From Teredinibacter franksiae (GTDB lineage: Bacteria > Pseudomonadota > Gammaproteobacteria > Pseudomonadales > Cellvibrionaceae): a stretch of DNA of 64,000 nucleotides. Under the pieces are notes generated by a model. It was not told the DNA's origin. It saw only the letters and a list, made by a program, of their open reading frames with translations, and searched no databases. Both the position numbers and the translations under genes were made by a program. Positions 13,414 through 24,800 of the stretch are shown here, piece by piece. Numbering within the stretch: the first letter of the stretch is position 1; each line of letters opens with the position of its first letter. The stretch covers positions 3,360,501 through 3,424,500 of the forward strand of contig NZ_JACJUV010000001.1 in NCBI RefSeq assembly GCF_014218805.1, in the 5' to 3' direction.

Positions 13414-13599
13414 GCTTTTACCTGTATATATTTTCGGCGTGCTGTTCAAACCGGTCAGCACTTTAGTGTTTGGTGTAAAGGGTAAGCTTTTGAATGCCTC
13501 GCGCCCAGAAGATGCGAGGCAGCCCTCAAGGGAGGGTGTTATGCGCGTGTTCAAAAGCCCACCTTGTTGGGTAAACAGTCTGCTCAATTTGGCGAGCCG

Positions 13600-15045
13600 T
13601 TAGCCTTCCAGTTTTTGTTTTAAGATGGCGTTTAATTGCTGAGGGTTGGCTTGGCCTTTAGATGCCTTCATTACCTGCCCAACAAAAAAGCCCATCATCT
13701 TCGGTCGTTTGCTGTCATCCGCTTTGCGGTAGTTTTCTACCTGTTGTGGACTATTGTCCATAACCTCGTCCACCATTTTTTCCAGCGCGCCGGAATCTGA
13801 AACCTGTTTCAGTCCCTTGCTTTCAATAATCGTGTCGGCATCACCCTCGCCTTTCCACATGGCTTCAAAAACCTGCTTGGCGATTTTGTTGGAAATAGTC
13901 TGGTCTTTAATGCGCACTATCAGGCCGCCCAGTTGTTCACCGGTAACGGTGCAGTCTTTGATGCTGGTTTCATCGGCATTCAGGCGCGCTGAAACTTCGC
14001 CCATCACCCAGTTGGCCGCCAGTTTGGCATCGTCACATTTGGCCGCCGCCTGCTCAAAAAAGGCGGCCGTATCGGCGTTGGCACTTAGTGTGCCTGCGTC
14101 GTAATGAGACAGGCTGTAGCTGTCCTCAAAACGCTTCTGGCGAGTGTCGGGCAGTTCGGGTAACTGCAGGCGAATAGCTTCAATGTAGTCGTCATCGATA
14201 ATAACGGGCAGAAGGTCAGGGCAGGGGAAGTAGCGGTAGTCGTTAGCTTCTTCCTTGGAGCGCATAGCCCGAGCGGTATGGGTATCGCCATCGTAGAGGC
14301 GGGTTTCCTGGGTAATGCTGCCACCGTCTTCCAATACCTCGATTTGCCGCTCCACTTCCTGATGAATACAGCGTTCCATAAAGCGGAAGGAGTTGAGGTT
14401 TTTGGTTTCGGTGCGCGTGCCCAGCTCTTTTTGGCCCTTGGGGCGAACAGAAATGTTTACGTCGAAACGCATGGAGCCTTGGCTCATTTCGCCGTCACAT
14501 ATGCCCAGTGAAATTACCAGCGAGTGTAGCTTGCGGGCTAAGGCTACAGCCTCCTCGGAGGTGCGCATATCGGGTTCGGTAACCACTTCAATCAGCGGTG
14601 TGCCTGCGCGGTTCAGGTCGATGCCGCTCATGCCGTGGTAGTCTTCGTGTAGAGATTTGCCTGCGTCTTCTTCCAGATGGGCGTGATGAATACGCACCCG
14701 CTTTTCACTGCCGTCGGCAAGCTGAATGTCCATGTGGCCGGGGCCAACAATGGGTTCTTCCAGCTGGGTCGTTTGGTAGCCCTTGGGTAGATCCGGGTAA
14801 AAGTAATTTTTACGCTCAAAAACTGAGCGCTTGCCTATTTCAGCATTCACCGCCAAGCCAAACATGGTGGCAAAGCGGAAGGCTTGCTCATTGGCGACCG
14901 GCAGTGTGCCGGGCATAGCCAAGTCGATAGCGCAGGCTTGGGTGTTAGGTTCGGCACCAAAAGCGATGCTGGAACCCGAGAAAATCTTGGTGTTGGTGGC
15001 CAGTTGTACATGAACTTCCAGCCCGATAACTGTTTCCCATTCCAT
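13600..15045 (-). CDS. gatB: Asp/Glu-tRNA amidotransferase subunit B
   Basis: A 481-residue GatB starting [15 protein letters not shown]. Conserved segments include [22 protein letters not shown] and [18 protein letters not shown], with the C-terminal YqeY-like helical tail ([14 protein letters not shown]). GatB binds mischarged Glu-tRNA(Gln) or Asp-tRNA(Asn) and activates it for amidation using ammonia from GatA. It is the last gene of the gatC-gatA-gatB operon, 12 bp after gatA. Confidence 0.97.
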   Translation of the reverse strand: MEWETVIGLEVHVQLATNTKIFSGSSIAFGAEPNTQACAIDLAMPGTLPVANEQAFRFATMFGLAVNAEIGKRSVFERKNYFYPDLPKGYQTTQLEEPIVGPGHMDIQLADGSEKRVRIHHAHLEEDAGKSLHEDYHGMSGIDLNRAGTPLIEVVTEPDMRTSEEAVALARKLHSLVISLGICDGEMSQGSMRFDVNISVRPKGQKELGTRTETKNLNSFRFMERCIHQEVERQIEVLEDGGSITQETRLYDGDTHTARAMRSKEEANDYRYFPCPDLLPVIIDDDYIEAIRLQLPELPDTRQKRFEDSYSLSHYDAGTLSANADTAAFFEQAAAKCDDAKLAANWVMGEVSARLNADETSIKDCTVTGEQLGGLIVRIKDQTISNKIAKQVFEAMWKGEGDADTIIESKGLKQVSDSGALEKMVDEVMDNSPQQVENYRKADDSKRPKMMGFFVGQVMKASKGQANPQQLNAILKQKLEG

Positions 15046-15057
15046 AATCTTTACTCC

Positions 15058-16512
15058 TTACGCAATGGAAGCCGGAGCAGCGGTGTGGAAATCCGTTGCT
15101 TGCTGGAATTGATGGGCGAGATTGAGCAGCTTGCCTTCGGCAAAATAGTTGCCAATTAGCTGTAAACCAATGGGCTTGCCATTAACCAGGCCACAGGGGA
15201 TAGACATACCGGGCAAACCGGCGAGGTTGGTGGCGATGGTGTAGATGTCTTCTAGGTACATGGCTACCGGGTCATCACCTTTGGAGCCGAATTCAAACGC
15301 GGGTGAGGGCGAGGTCGGCCCAATAATGACATCCACGTCTTTAAAGGCATCAACAAAGTCTTGTTTGATCAACCGGCGTACTTGCTGTGCTTTGCCGTAG
15401 TAAGCGTCGTAGTATCCGGCCGACAGGCAGTAGGTGCCTACGAGGATACGACGCTTCACTTCATCGCCAAAGGCTTCGCCGCGGGAGCGCTTGTAAAGAT
15501 CTTCTAGGTCTTTCGGGTTTTCGCAGCGATAACCGTAGCGTACACCGTCAAAACGGGACAAATTGGCCGAACATTCAGCCGGGGCAATGACATAGTAAGC
15601 GGGAACCGCGAGGCTGGAGTGAGGCAGCGAGATGGATTTAATGGTCGCACCCGCCTTTTCATATTCTTTGATTGCGGCCTCTACCTGCGTTTGAGTATCC
15701 GGGTCGAGGCCCTCGCCAAAATATTCCTCGGGTACGCCAATGGTTATGCCGGCAATGGGGTCTGCCAGAGAGGCGGTGTAGTCGCTTAGGGGTTCATCGA
15801 CGCAGGTGGAATCTTTGCTGTCGAAGCTGGCCATAACATTCAGCATCATGGCGGCATCTTCAGCGCTGCGGGCCATTACGCCACCCTGATCGAGGCTGGA
15901 GGCGAAGGCAATCATGCCCCAGCGGGATACCCTTCCGTAGGTGGGCTTAATGCCGGTAATGCCACACAGTGCAGCGGGTTGGCGAATGGAGCCGCCGGTG
16001 TCTGTTGCGGTCGCGCCAGGCGCCATGCGGGCTGCAACAGCGGCTGCGGAGCCACCGGATGACCCACCGGGCACGCAATTGGTCGCCCAGGGGTTTTTTA
16101 CCGGCCCGTAGTAGCTGGTTTCGTTGGAGGAGCCCATGGCGAACTCATCCATATTGGTTTTGCCCAGCATTACCGCGCCAGCATCTAGGTAGTTTTGTAC
16201 TACGGTTGCATTATAGGGCGGCACAAAGTTGTCGAGCATTTTAGAGCCGCAGCTGGTTTTAACGTCGGCGGTACAAAAAATATCTTTATGGGCAAAGGGT
16301 ACGCCGCACATGGGTGCTGTGTCGCCACCGGCGATTCGGCTATCGGCGGCTTGCGCTTGTTTGATAGCTTGTTCTTCGGTAACGGTGATGAAACTGTTGT
16401 AGTCGCCGTCTAGGTCGCCTATGCGCTGGAGTAAGTAGCGAGTGATTTCTTCGCTGGAAAATTCCTTTGCCTGTAGTTTGCGACTAATCTCTGCAATAGT
16501 CAGGTTGTGCAT
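15058..16512 (-). CDS. gatA: Asp/Glu-tRNA amidotransferase subunit A
   Basis: A 484-residue amidase-signature protein. The open frame extends to 16635, but the conserved start is the ATG at 16512 ([14 protein letters not shown]), preceded by an AGGACC ribosome site. The catalytic Lys is in [11 protein letters not shown], and the Ser-cisSer pair lies in [15 protein letters not shown] and [16 protein letters not shown]. GatA releases ammonia from glutamine for tRNA-dependent amidation. Confidence 0.97.
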   Translation of the reverse strand: MHNLTIAEISRKLQAKEFSSEEITRYLLQRIGDLDGDYNSFITVTEEQAIKQAQAADSRIAGGDTAPMCGVPFAHKDIFCTADVKTSCGSKMLDNFVPPYNATVVQNYLDAGAVMLGKTNMDEFAMGSSNETSYYGPVKNPWATNCVPGGSSGGSAAAVAARMAPGATATDTGGSIRQPAALCGITGIKPTYGRVSRWGMIAFASSLDQGGVMARSAEDAAMMLNVMASFDSKDSTCVDEPLSDYTASLADPIAGITIGVPEEYFGEGLDPDTQTQVEAAIKEYEKAGATIKSISLPHSSLAVPAYYVIAPAECSANLSRFDGVRYGYRCENPKDLEDLYKRSRGEAFGDEVKRRILVGTYCLSAGYYDAYYGKAQQVRRLIKQDFVDAFKDVDVIIGPTSPSPAFEFGSKGDDPVAMYLEDIYTIATNLAGLPGMSIPCGLVNGKPIGLQLIGNYFAEGKLLNLAHQFQQATDFHTAAPASIA

Positions 16513-16582
16513 TGCGTGGTCCTGAAATATCTGAAATGGGCTGAAGAGTTTGTTCTTGTTATGGTCACGGGTTGCCTGAGTA

Positions 16583-16864
16583 TCACTCGATGACCTTAGG
16601 CACCAAGTACAAGCCATCTTCCGTTGCGGGTGCAATTTGTTGAAACTTTTCGCGCTGATTGGGTTCGGTTATATTATCGGCGCGCAAACGCTGAATGGCG
16701 TCGAGAGGGTGTGCCATAGGTGTTGCGCCTTGGGTATCCGCCGCTTGTAACTGGTCTACCAGAGCCAGTACTTCGGTAATACTTTTTGCGGTTTCTTCTA
16801 TGGTTTCGTCACTGATTTTTAGCCGAGCCAAATTGGCCAGCTTTTCGATTTCCGAGGGGTTCAC
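16583..16864 (-). CDS. gatC: Asp/Glu-tRNA amidotransferase subunit C
   Basis: A 93-residue GatC beginning [20 protein letters not shown] and containing the typical [16 protein letters not shown] segment. It clamps GatA and GatB together. It is the first gene of the operon, with 70 bp to gatA. The spacer upstream to mreB (16865-17104) must hold the divergent promoters, but I cannot place a convincing -35/-10 pair. Confidence 0.96.
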   Translation of the reverse strand: MNPSEIEKLANLARLKISDETIEETAKSITEVLALVDQLQAADTQGATPMAHPLDAIQRLRADNITEPNQREKFQQIAPATEDGLYLVPKVIE

Positions 16865-17098
16865 GCCGGGCTCCTAAAAGCATTGAGGGCATCTCTTTTG
16901 AGAGGATTACAATAAACGCGCTACGTTACCATATTTGCGCCTTGCCCAAAATCCCCGGCGTTGATAGAGTGCCTTCAAATATTGAGCTTGGGCGCGGTTC
17001 TGCAGTCTGAAGGCAGAGATGTGATTTGTTAACGGGCTCTTAGGAAAACAGAATTTACATTTTGAGTGAATTCGCTAGGTCGACAAGGTAAGGTTTAA

Positions 17099-18136
<1,038 letters not shown>

Positions 18137-18140
18137 TATG

Positions 18141-18202
18141 TCGGCTGTTGGGTTTTTTCGCTGCCGAACCCTGTGTTCCTCTCGAAAAAGCCCAGCAGTC
18201 GG
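18141..18202 (+). promoter_or_regulatory. 20-bp stem hairpin between mreB and mreC
   Basis: Positions 18141-18160 pair with 18183-18202 over 20 consecutive base pairs (four G.T wobbles), leaving a 22-nt loop. The hairpin begins 5 bp after the mreB stop codon and is not followed by a T-run. It could act as an RNA-processing or partial-termination point that lowers mreCD expression relative to mreB. Confidence 0.6.
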
Positions 18203-18270
18203 CTTGTAAGTTGGGCGCAGGGGCTTTGCCTTGCTGGTTTTTTCGTCACTAAAACAACCGGGAGTCGCTC

Positions 18271-19131
18271 ATTAAACCGCTGTTTCGACAAGGTCCTTCG
18301 CTGTCAGTACGGGTATTTGTACTGACACTGGCGTCCCTCGCCATCGCTACTACCTACCTTTATACCGACTGGTTCGATTCCCTCAAAAGCAAAGCGGCGG
18401 ACTTTTCTGCGCCGTTCTACTGGGTATCGGATATACCGGCCCGCGCCGGTGATTGGGCCGATAACGGAATGATGCCACGGGCTAAGTTGCTTCAGGAAAA
18501 TGAGGCGTTGCGTACCGAGCTGTTGGTGCACAAACGTAAGTTGCAGAAAATGGCATCGCTGGTGGCCGAAAATGTTCGTTTACGCCAATTACTGAATTCA
18601 GCGGAGCTGCTGGAAGATAGGGTGATTATTGCCGAGCTGATTGGTGTTGCGCCAGACCCGAGTATTCATAAAGTGATTCTAAACAAGGGCAGTGCCGACG
18701 GTGTTTACGTGGGGCAGGCCATGGTTGATGCCCATGGATTAATGGGGCAGGTGGTGCATGTCGGTAGCTACAGCAGCCAAGTGTTGTTAATAACCGATAC
18801 AACTCACGCCTTACCCGTGCAGATAAACCGCAATGGCGTGCGCCTTGTGGCCGAAGGCATAGGCAGCCTTTATCAGCTGGCGGTGCGCCATGTGGCAAGT
18901 ACAGTTGATGTTAAAGTTGGCGATATGCTCGTCAGTTCGGGCTTAGGTCAGCGTTTTCCTATTGGTTACCCTGTGGCTGAAGTAACGGAGGTACGGGTAA
19001 ACCCAGGGAAGCCCTTCGCCTACGTGGTTGCTCGACCGATGGCGGAAATGAATCGCAGTCGCCATGTTTTGCTGGTGTTCGACCAGCCTCCCGCCGAAGT
19101 GACGGCAGCGGAGCCTGAAAATGGTCAATGA
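18271..19131 (+). CDS. mreC: Rod-shape-determining protein MreC, apparent ATT start
   Basis: The MreC-like frame starts with IKPLFRQGPSLSVRVFV, matching the usual MreC N-terminus (KPLF..GPSL). In that frame a stop lies at 18250-18252, and between it and the homology there is no ATG, GTG or TTG. The only sensible initiator is ATT at 18271, placed 7 bases after a GGGAG ribosome site. The product would be 286 residues: a short cytoplasmic tail, one membrane segment, a coiled coil (LLQENEALRTELL) and the beta-rich MreC domain. The first internal ATG (18469) would lose the membrane anchor. MreC links MreB to periplasmic wall enzymes. Confidence 0.88.
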   Translation: MKPLFRQGPSLSVRVFVLTLASLAIATTYLYTDWFDSLKSKAADFSAPFYWVSDIPARAGDWADNGMMPRAKLLQENEALRTELLVHKRKLQKMASLVAENVRLRQLLNSAELLEDRVIIAELIGVAPDPSIHKVILNKGSADGVYVGQAMVDAHGLMGQVVHVGSYSSQVLLITDTTHALPVQINRNGVRLVAEGIGSLYQLAVRHVASTVDVKVGDMLVSSGLGQRFPIGYPVAEVTEVRVNPGKPFAYVVARPMAEMNRSRHVLLVFDQPPAEVTAAEPENGQ

Positions 19132-19609
19132 ACGGCAACGCCCGCTGGTGGTGTTGGTGGTTAGTATTCTGTTGGGGCTGATCATTGCCGTGTTTCCCGT
19201 GTCAGAGGAGGTAGCCTACCTGCGGCCAGAGCTGGTGTGTATGTTGGTGGCCTACTGGGTTATGCAGTCGCCTCAGCACCTTGGAATGCTGTTCGCATTT
19301 TTGGTTGGTCTAGCTCAAGACATTGTAGAAATGACGGTTTGGGGGGCTCACGCCATGGCCCTAACGTTGCTCGCCTATATTTGCTTGATGTCGTACCAAC
19401 GCATTCGTAATTATTCTGTATGGCATCAATCACTGTGGATATTTGTGCTGGTGGGTACTCATCAGGTGGTCGTTAACTGGATACAGGGCATGGCGGGTTA
19501 TCACGCACCCGCGAAGCTGTTGATATTACCTACGGTAATGAGCGCTTTGTGCTGGCCGCTGATGATCTTGCTGTTTCGCCGGGTTCGGCTGCGTTATCGC
19601 ATAAGCTGA
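19121..19609 (+). CDS. mreD: Rod-shape-determining protein MreD
   Basis: A 162-residue polytopic membrane protein with about five hydrophobic segments and the MreD-typical RPELVCMLVAYWVM and GLAQDIVEMTVWGAHA. It overlaps the end of mreC by 11 bp, indicating translational coupling. MreD is an integral partner of MreC in the elongasome. Confidence 0.93.
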   Translation: MVNERQRPLVVLVVSILLGLIIAVFPVSEEVAYLRPELVCMLVAYWVMQSPQHLGMLFAFLVGLAQDIVEMTVWGAHAMALTLLAYICLMSYQRIRNYSVWHQSLWIFVLVGTHQVVVNWIQGMAGYHAPAKLLILPTVMSALCWPLMILLFRRVRLRYRIS

Positions 19610-19720
19610 ACTGCCCCTGCTAAGGTAGAATGCCCCACTATCGCAACTGGCTGAGGTAACTTAAACTCTCGCCCCCGTGCTCATAGCACCTTAACGCTCT
19701 TATATAAGTCAGTATTCATC

Positions 19721-20353
19721 GTGGATCAGCAGCAAACTCCCAATTTATACCTTGCATCCCAGTCGCCTCGCCGGCGTGAACTGCTGGACCAGATTGGCGT
19801 TCGATACCGGTGTGTTAGCCTAGGCGTGCCCGAGCAACGCTTACCCGCAGAAGCCGCGCAGGATTATGTGGTGCGGCTAGCAAAAGCGAAGGCGGCGGCG
19901 GGCTGGCTACAGGTCAAGAATAAGTCTGTACCGGTGCTGGGTTCTGACACTATTGTGGTGTGTGCGGGCGAAGTACTGGAAAAACCGGGTGATGAGCAGC
20001 AAGCGGTTAATATGTTACTGAGGATGAGCGGCAGTGAACACCTAGTGTTAACGGCAGTAGCCCTGTGTATGGGCGACCGTTGCCAGACTAGACTTAGTAC
20101 TACTACGGTGAGGTTTCGCGCTATCTGTGAGGCCGAGGCACGCCGTTACTGGCACAGCGGAGAGCCTAGCGACAAGGCGGGAGGTTATGGTATTCAGGGC
20201 TTAGGTGCTATTTTCGTAGAATCTATTAAGGGAAGTTACAGCGGCGTTATGGGTTTGCCGCTATATGAGACTTCACAGTTATTGGGAGAGTTCGATGTGC
20301 CCGTGTGGCAGGTGTCGGCAATAAATCAGGAAGAGGAGAGCTCTCGTGAGTGA
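19721..20353 (+). CDS. maf: Maf-family nucleotide pyrophosphatase
   Basis: A 210-residue Maf protein starting at GTG (19721). LASQSPRRRELLDQIG, LGSDTIVV and KAGGYGIQGLGAIFVE are the family motifs, close to the YhdE subgroup that hydrolyses dTTP/UTP and modified forms. Its position between mreD and rng is the classical gammaproteobacterial order. Its stop overlaps the rng start. Confidence 0.92.
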   Translation: MDQQQTPNLYLASQSPRRRELLDQIGVRYRCVSLGVPEQRLPAEAAQDYVVRLAKAKAAAGWLQVKNKSVPVLGSDTIVVCAGEVLEKPGDEQQAVNMLLRMSGSEHLVLTAVALCMGDRCQTRLSTTTVRFRAICEAEARRYWHSGEPSDKAGGYGIQGLGAIFVESIKGSYSGVMGLPLYETSQLLGEFDVPVWQVSAINQEEESSRE

Positions 20354-21827
20354 GGAAATACTGGTTAATTTTGGTCCAACAGAAACCCGCGCCGCTCTGG
20401 TAGAAAACGGTGTGTTGCAGGAGGTTTTTGTAGAGCGTGCGCGAACCAAAGGCTTTGTGGGTAATATTTATCAGGGCAAGGTCGTGCGAGTGCTGCCGGG
20501 TATGCAGGCGGCGTTTATCGATATTGGTCAGGCTCGTGCCGGTTTTATCCATGTTTCGGATATTGCGCCACTGAACGAAGACGGGGTAGAAGAGCGCGGC
20601 AATGCTGAGGCCGATATTCGCGAGCACCTGCGCGATGGGCAGGACTTGCTCGTGCAAGTTATAAAAGACCCCATTAGCACCAAGGGGGCAAGGCTGGCAA
20701 CCCAACTGTCGGTTTCGGCGCGGTATTTGGTGTATATGCCCAATAGTAATCATATTGGTGTGTCCAACCGAATTGAGGATGCCGAAGAACGCGAGCGGCT
20801 AAAGGCTATCGTAGAAAAGCTGGCGGCCGAATATGCCGATACCTATAAAGGTGGTGGTTTTATTGTACGCACCGTGGCCGAAGGGGCAACGGAAGAGGAC
20901 TTGCGCGCCGACATCCCGTTTGTGTTTAAGCTATGGCACGACCTAGCGGACCGTATTAAGTCGGCCAAGGCCCCCTCTATTGTTTACGAAGACTTACCGC
21001 TTTACTTGCGTACCATTCGCGATTTAATGCGTTCCAATATTGAGCGTGTGCGTATCGACTCACGCGAAAGCTTTTCCAAAATGGAATCCTTTGCCAAACA
21101 CTATGCGCCGGAGATTGGCGGGCGTATTGAGCACTACCCCGGAGAACGCCCGCTATTCGACCTATACGGTGTAGAAGATGAATTACAGCGCGCGCTCGAT
21201 AATAAAGTGGTACTCAAATCGGGTGGATACTTGATCATCGAGCAAACCGAGGCCATGAGCACCGTCGACGTGAATACCGGTGCTTTTGTGGGCCACCGTA
21301 ATTTAGAAGAAACAATATTCAAAACCAATCTTGAAGCGGCGTCGTCGATTGCCCGTCAGCTGCGACTGCGCAATTTGGGCGGTATTATCATCATCGATTT
21401 TATCGACATGAAAGATGCCGAGCATCAGCGCCAGGTGTTGCGCACGCTGGAAAAGTACCTGGAAAAAGACCGCGCTAAAACCAGCATTACGGGTGTTTCC
21501 GAACTTGGATTGGTGGAAATGACGCGCAAACGAACGCGGGAATCTTTGGGGCGGGTATTGTGTGAGCCCTGTCCGGTTTGCAGCGGCCGAGGTTCACTAA
21601 AGTCGGCGGAAACCATTTGCTATGAAATATTCCGCGAAATTCTGCGTGAGTCCAGAACCTACGACAACGAACGTTTTTTAGTGTTGGTTTCCCAGGCGGT
21701 AATCGACCGATTATTGGATGAAGAGTCAGACAGCGTCGCAGATTTAGAAGCCTTCATTGGTAGGCCCATTAAGTTTCAGGTGGAATCGCTCTACAATCAG
21801 GAACAATACGATATCATTTTAGGATAG
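20346..21827 (+). CDS. rng: Ribonuclease G
   Basis: A 493-residue RNase E/G protein starting at GTG (20346), overlapping maf by 8 bp. The S1 domain is near the N-terminus (GNIYQGKVVRVLPGMQAAF). The DNase-I-like catalytic domain carries STVDVNTGAFVG and IIIDFIDM with the metal-binding aspartates, and CEPCPVC forms the zinc link. It lacks the long degradosome-scaffold tail of RNase E. It matures the 5' end of 16S rRNA and turns over mRNA. Confidence 0.96.
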   Translation: MSEEILVNFGPTETRAALVENGVLQEVFVERARTKGFVGNIYQGKVVRVLPGMQAAFIDIGQARAGFIHVSDIAPLNEDGVEERGNAEADIREHLRDGQDLLVQVIKDPISTKGARLATQLSVSARYLVYMPNSNHIGVSNRIEDAEERERLKAIVEKLAAEYADTYKGGGFIVRTVAEGATEEDLRADIPFVFKLWHDLADRIKSAKAPSIVYEDLPLYLRTIRDLMRSNIERVRIDSRESFSKMESFAKHYAPEIGGRIEHYPGERPLFDLYGVEDELQRALDNKVVLKSGGYLIIEQTEAMSTVDVNTGAFVGHRNLEETIFKTNLEAASSIARQLRLRNLGGIIIIDFIDMKDAEHQRQVLRTLEKYLEKDRAKTSITGVSELGLVEMTRKRTRESLGRVLCEPCPVCSGRGSLKSAETICYEIFREILRESRTYDNERFLVLVSQAVIDRLLDEESDSVADLEAFIGRPIKFQVESLYNQEQYDIILG

Positions 21828-21871
21828 GGGCGGAGCCACCCTATGCGTACTGACGGGCTCTGGTAGCGGCT

Positions 21872-24800
21872 ATGAGATTAATCAGCCAACGAACGATACG
21901 GCGACTCGCCCGACGGGTGTGGGGGACTTTGTTCACCCTAATTATCGCTATTGCTGTTCTGGTGCAGTTGGGGCGGGAGGCATTTCCGCTACTCGATGAT
22001 TATCGCAATGATATCAGCGAGATATTAGGTAAGCGCCTGGGTGTTGATATTCAAGTAGGTGGGCTGGTGGCAGACTGGTCTGGCCTTAAGCCAAAAATCA
22101 TCCTTACCGATGTTTACGTTGCCACCTTGCAGAAAGAACCCATCTTCAACATGGCGACGGTGACAGCGGAGCTGGGGCTTATCGATAGCCTACTGGATTT
22201 TGAATTACGCTGGCATCATTTGGCGTTTGAACGTTTCCAGACAACCTTCAAGCAAGCGGAAAGTGGCCAGTGGAAAATTAAAAACCTGGCCATGAAAAAA
22301 ACTGGTGAGTCCAAGTTCACTATTGATGACCCGCTCGACATCTTCCTTTTTGGCCGCCGTATTCAGCTCAACGATGTAACCTTCAATCTTGAGTACCGTA
22401 CGGGGCATGCGTCTGTCGTAAACATCCCCAGTATTACCCTCGAAAACGACCGAGACTTCCACCGAGCTGTTGCGGCGGTGGGTGTTGTTAATGAAGCCGG
22501 TGAGCTAGATCGGCACTTCCAGATGGTAGTGGAAGCCACCGGCGACCCGCGAGACCCCGATAATTTTGATTCTGTTGGCTACCTAGCACTTAAGCAATTT
22601 CCCATGGAAACGGTGGTCGCGGCATTTGCCGGCAGCCACTGGGAAATGCAGGACGACCAGGTTTGGGGAGAGGGTCATCGGCTCGACCTAGAGCTTTGGT
22701 TTCGTGGCACCACCTACAGCGGAATGACCCTGCGTGGCCAGCTGCGTTCCGATGGCTTGCCACTGGATGTACCAGAAAATGTGATTTTGCCTGAAGGCAT
22801 GGCCGCCGATATCTCCGGGCGTTGGCACCCAAACCATGGTTGGAATTTTGTATTACAGCAAATGGTGGTTAATTGGCCCGAGTTTCAATCACCGCCGCTC
22901 GATGTGGAATTGCGTGGTGGGCTTAAGCGACCGCTGGCCATAGCCGTAGAGGAGCTAGACCTAAAACCCTGGCATGACCTCACAAAAAAAATAGGCATTA
23001 TGGGTGAAAAGCCTGCAGGTATTATAAACGCCCTAGCGCCAGAGGGGCGGTTACATAATATTGATATTCGCCTAACGGGAAAAGACGCCGGATACTTTGA
23101 CCTAAAGGCGCAGTTAGACCGCGTGAACGTGCACAGTTTTCGTGGTTCCCCGGTTGTAAAAAAGCTGAATGGATTTGTTTCAGCCAACGCATTAGGTGGT
23201 TTCGTTGATATTCACAATCATGAGGGTTTCAGTATTGCTTTCCCGAAGGTGTATGCACAGCCACTTGAATTTGAAACCGCTAGCGGCCGCGTTGGCTGGC
23301 AAATCGATACTAAAACTAAAACCGCCTATGTGAACTCTAATCGATTACAGTTTGCAAACGGTGACGAAGTGGCGAATGGTTATATGCACCTTCGCTTACC
23401 CACTGTGCGCGATGGCCGTGAGCCACACATGACTTTAGCCATTGGCGTTGAAAAAGCGCCTTTAAGTGTGCACCGAAAATTTGTGCCTCAGACTATTCCT
23501 AAAAATCTTCACAAGTGGTTGGGGGAAAGTATTGGCGAAGGCACGGCAACAAACATGGCCTTTACATTTCACGGGTCGATCAAAAAAAACCCTAAAATCA
23601 AACCCTCCATTCAATTTTCGGCGGATATTCACGACGCCAACTTGGCCTTTGACAAAAACTGGCCCGAGCTAAAACATGTAAATGGACGCCTAGAGCTCGC
23701 TAACAATCGCTTAGATGCACAAGTGAAACAGGCCACTTTATTGGGCAACCAGGTATCCGATGCCCAGGTGCGCCTAATAGAAAACCCCAATGACGATGGC
23801 ATGGCGCTGTCGATTCGTGGCGATTTAAAAAGTAACGCCGCCGTTGCAATGGAGCTATTGCAAAACAGCCCGGTACGCAGTGTGTTCGGTTCAACATTCG
23901 ATTCGTGGAGTTTTGGCGGTAATGTGTCTGCGGCCATCGCGTTGCAAATTCCATTAAAACCCGGCGCCGAAGGTACCCGTCAGAGTGTGCAGGTCGACTT
24001 CAATCAGGCGCGAGTAAATATGGCCGATATCAACTTGGCCATAGATAAAGTGTCGGGTCGCCTGCAGTTCGATTCAGACAAGGGGCTAAGTGCGCCTAAA
24101 CTGAAAGGTTCTGTTTGGGGTAAAGCCTTGTCGGCCCGCATCGAAAGCCCATTAGTACAGAATATAGAAGGCACTAAAAGCGAAGGCAAGCGCAACACCG
24201 TTATCCATTTTACAGGCCCGGTGAACGTCGCGGATGTACGCAAATGGACGCATCGCCCAGAGTTGGGCTTTGTTGAGGGTGTTACCGCTGTGCAGGGCAG
24301 TATCACCATACCCGCGCGCAATACCGTCGACCACTTCCTAGAGGTAGACCTTTCCTCCCAGTTAAAGGGCGTTAGCTTTCAAATGCCAGAACCCATGGTA
24401 AAAACGACCGCAGAGGAAAAGCCCTTTAACGTAAATTTACGCCTGCACGAAGGTTTTCAGCACTACCGATTTTCCTACGACGAATCGGTGGTATTGCGTC
24501 TACAAACTGGGGACGCCATTGAAAGTGCCGCCCAGTTGAATATTGATGCGGAGCCATTGCCCTTGCAGCACGGTTTTTTCGATGTTATAGGCCAAGTAGA
24601 GACGTTTGATATCGAAGAGTGGGACGGCGTGCGTGAGCAATATTTTAAATATTTACGTGCGGGCCAAACCGAAGAGCAGATTGGGCAAGAGGAAACAGAC
24701 CTGCCCATACGCCTAAATTTGGATATAGGGCAAACCAACTTTGGTGATGTGGTAGTGGACGATGTGCGAGTGTCTGGTATTGGCACTGAAAACGAGTGGG

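Noticed and set aside
13414-13587. N-terminal extension of the PA4642-like gene
   Set aside because: The extra 58 residues do not look like the family, and the conserved start is MSLKKDK at 13413.
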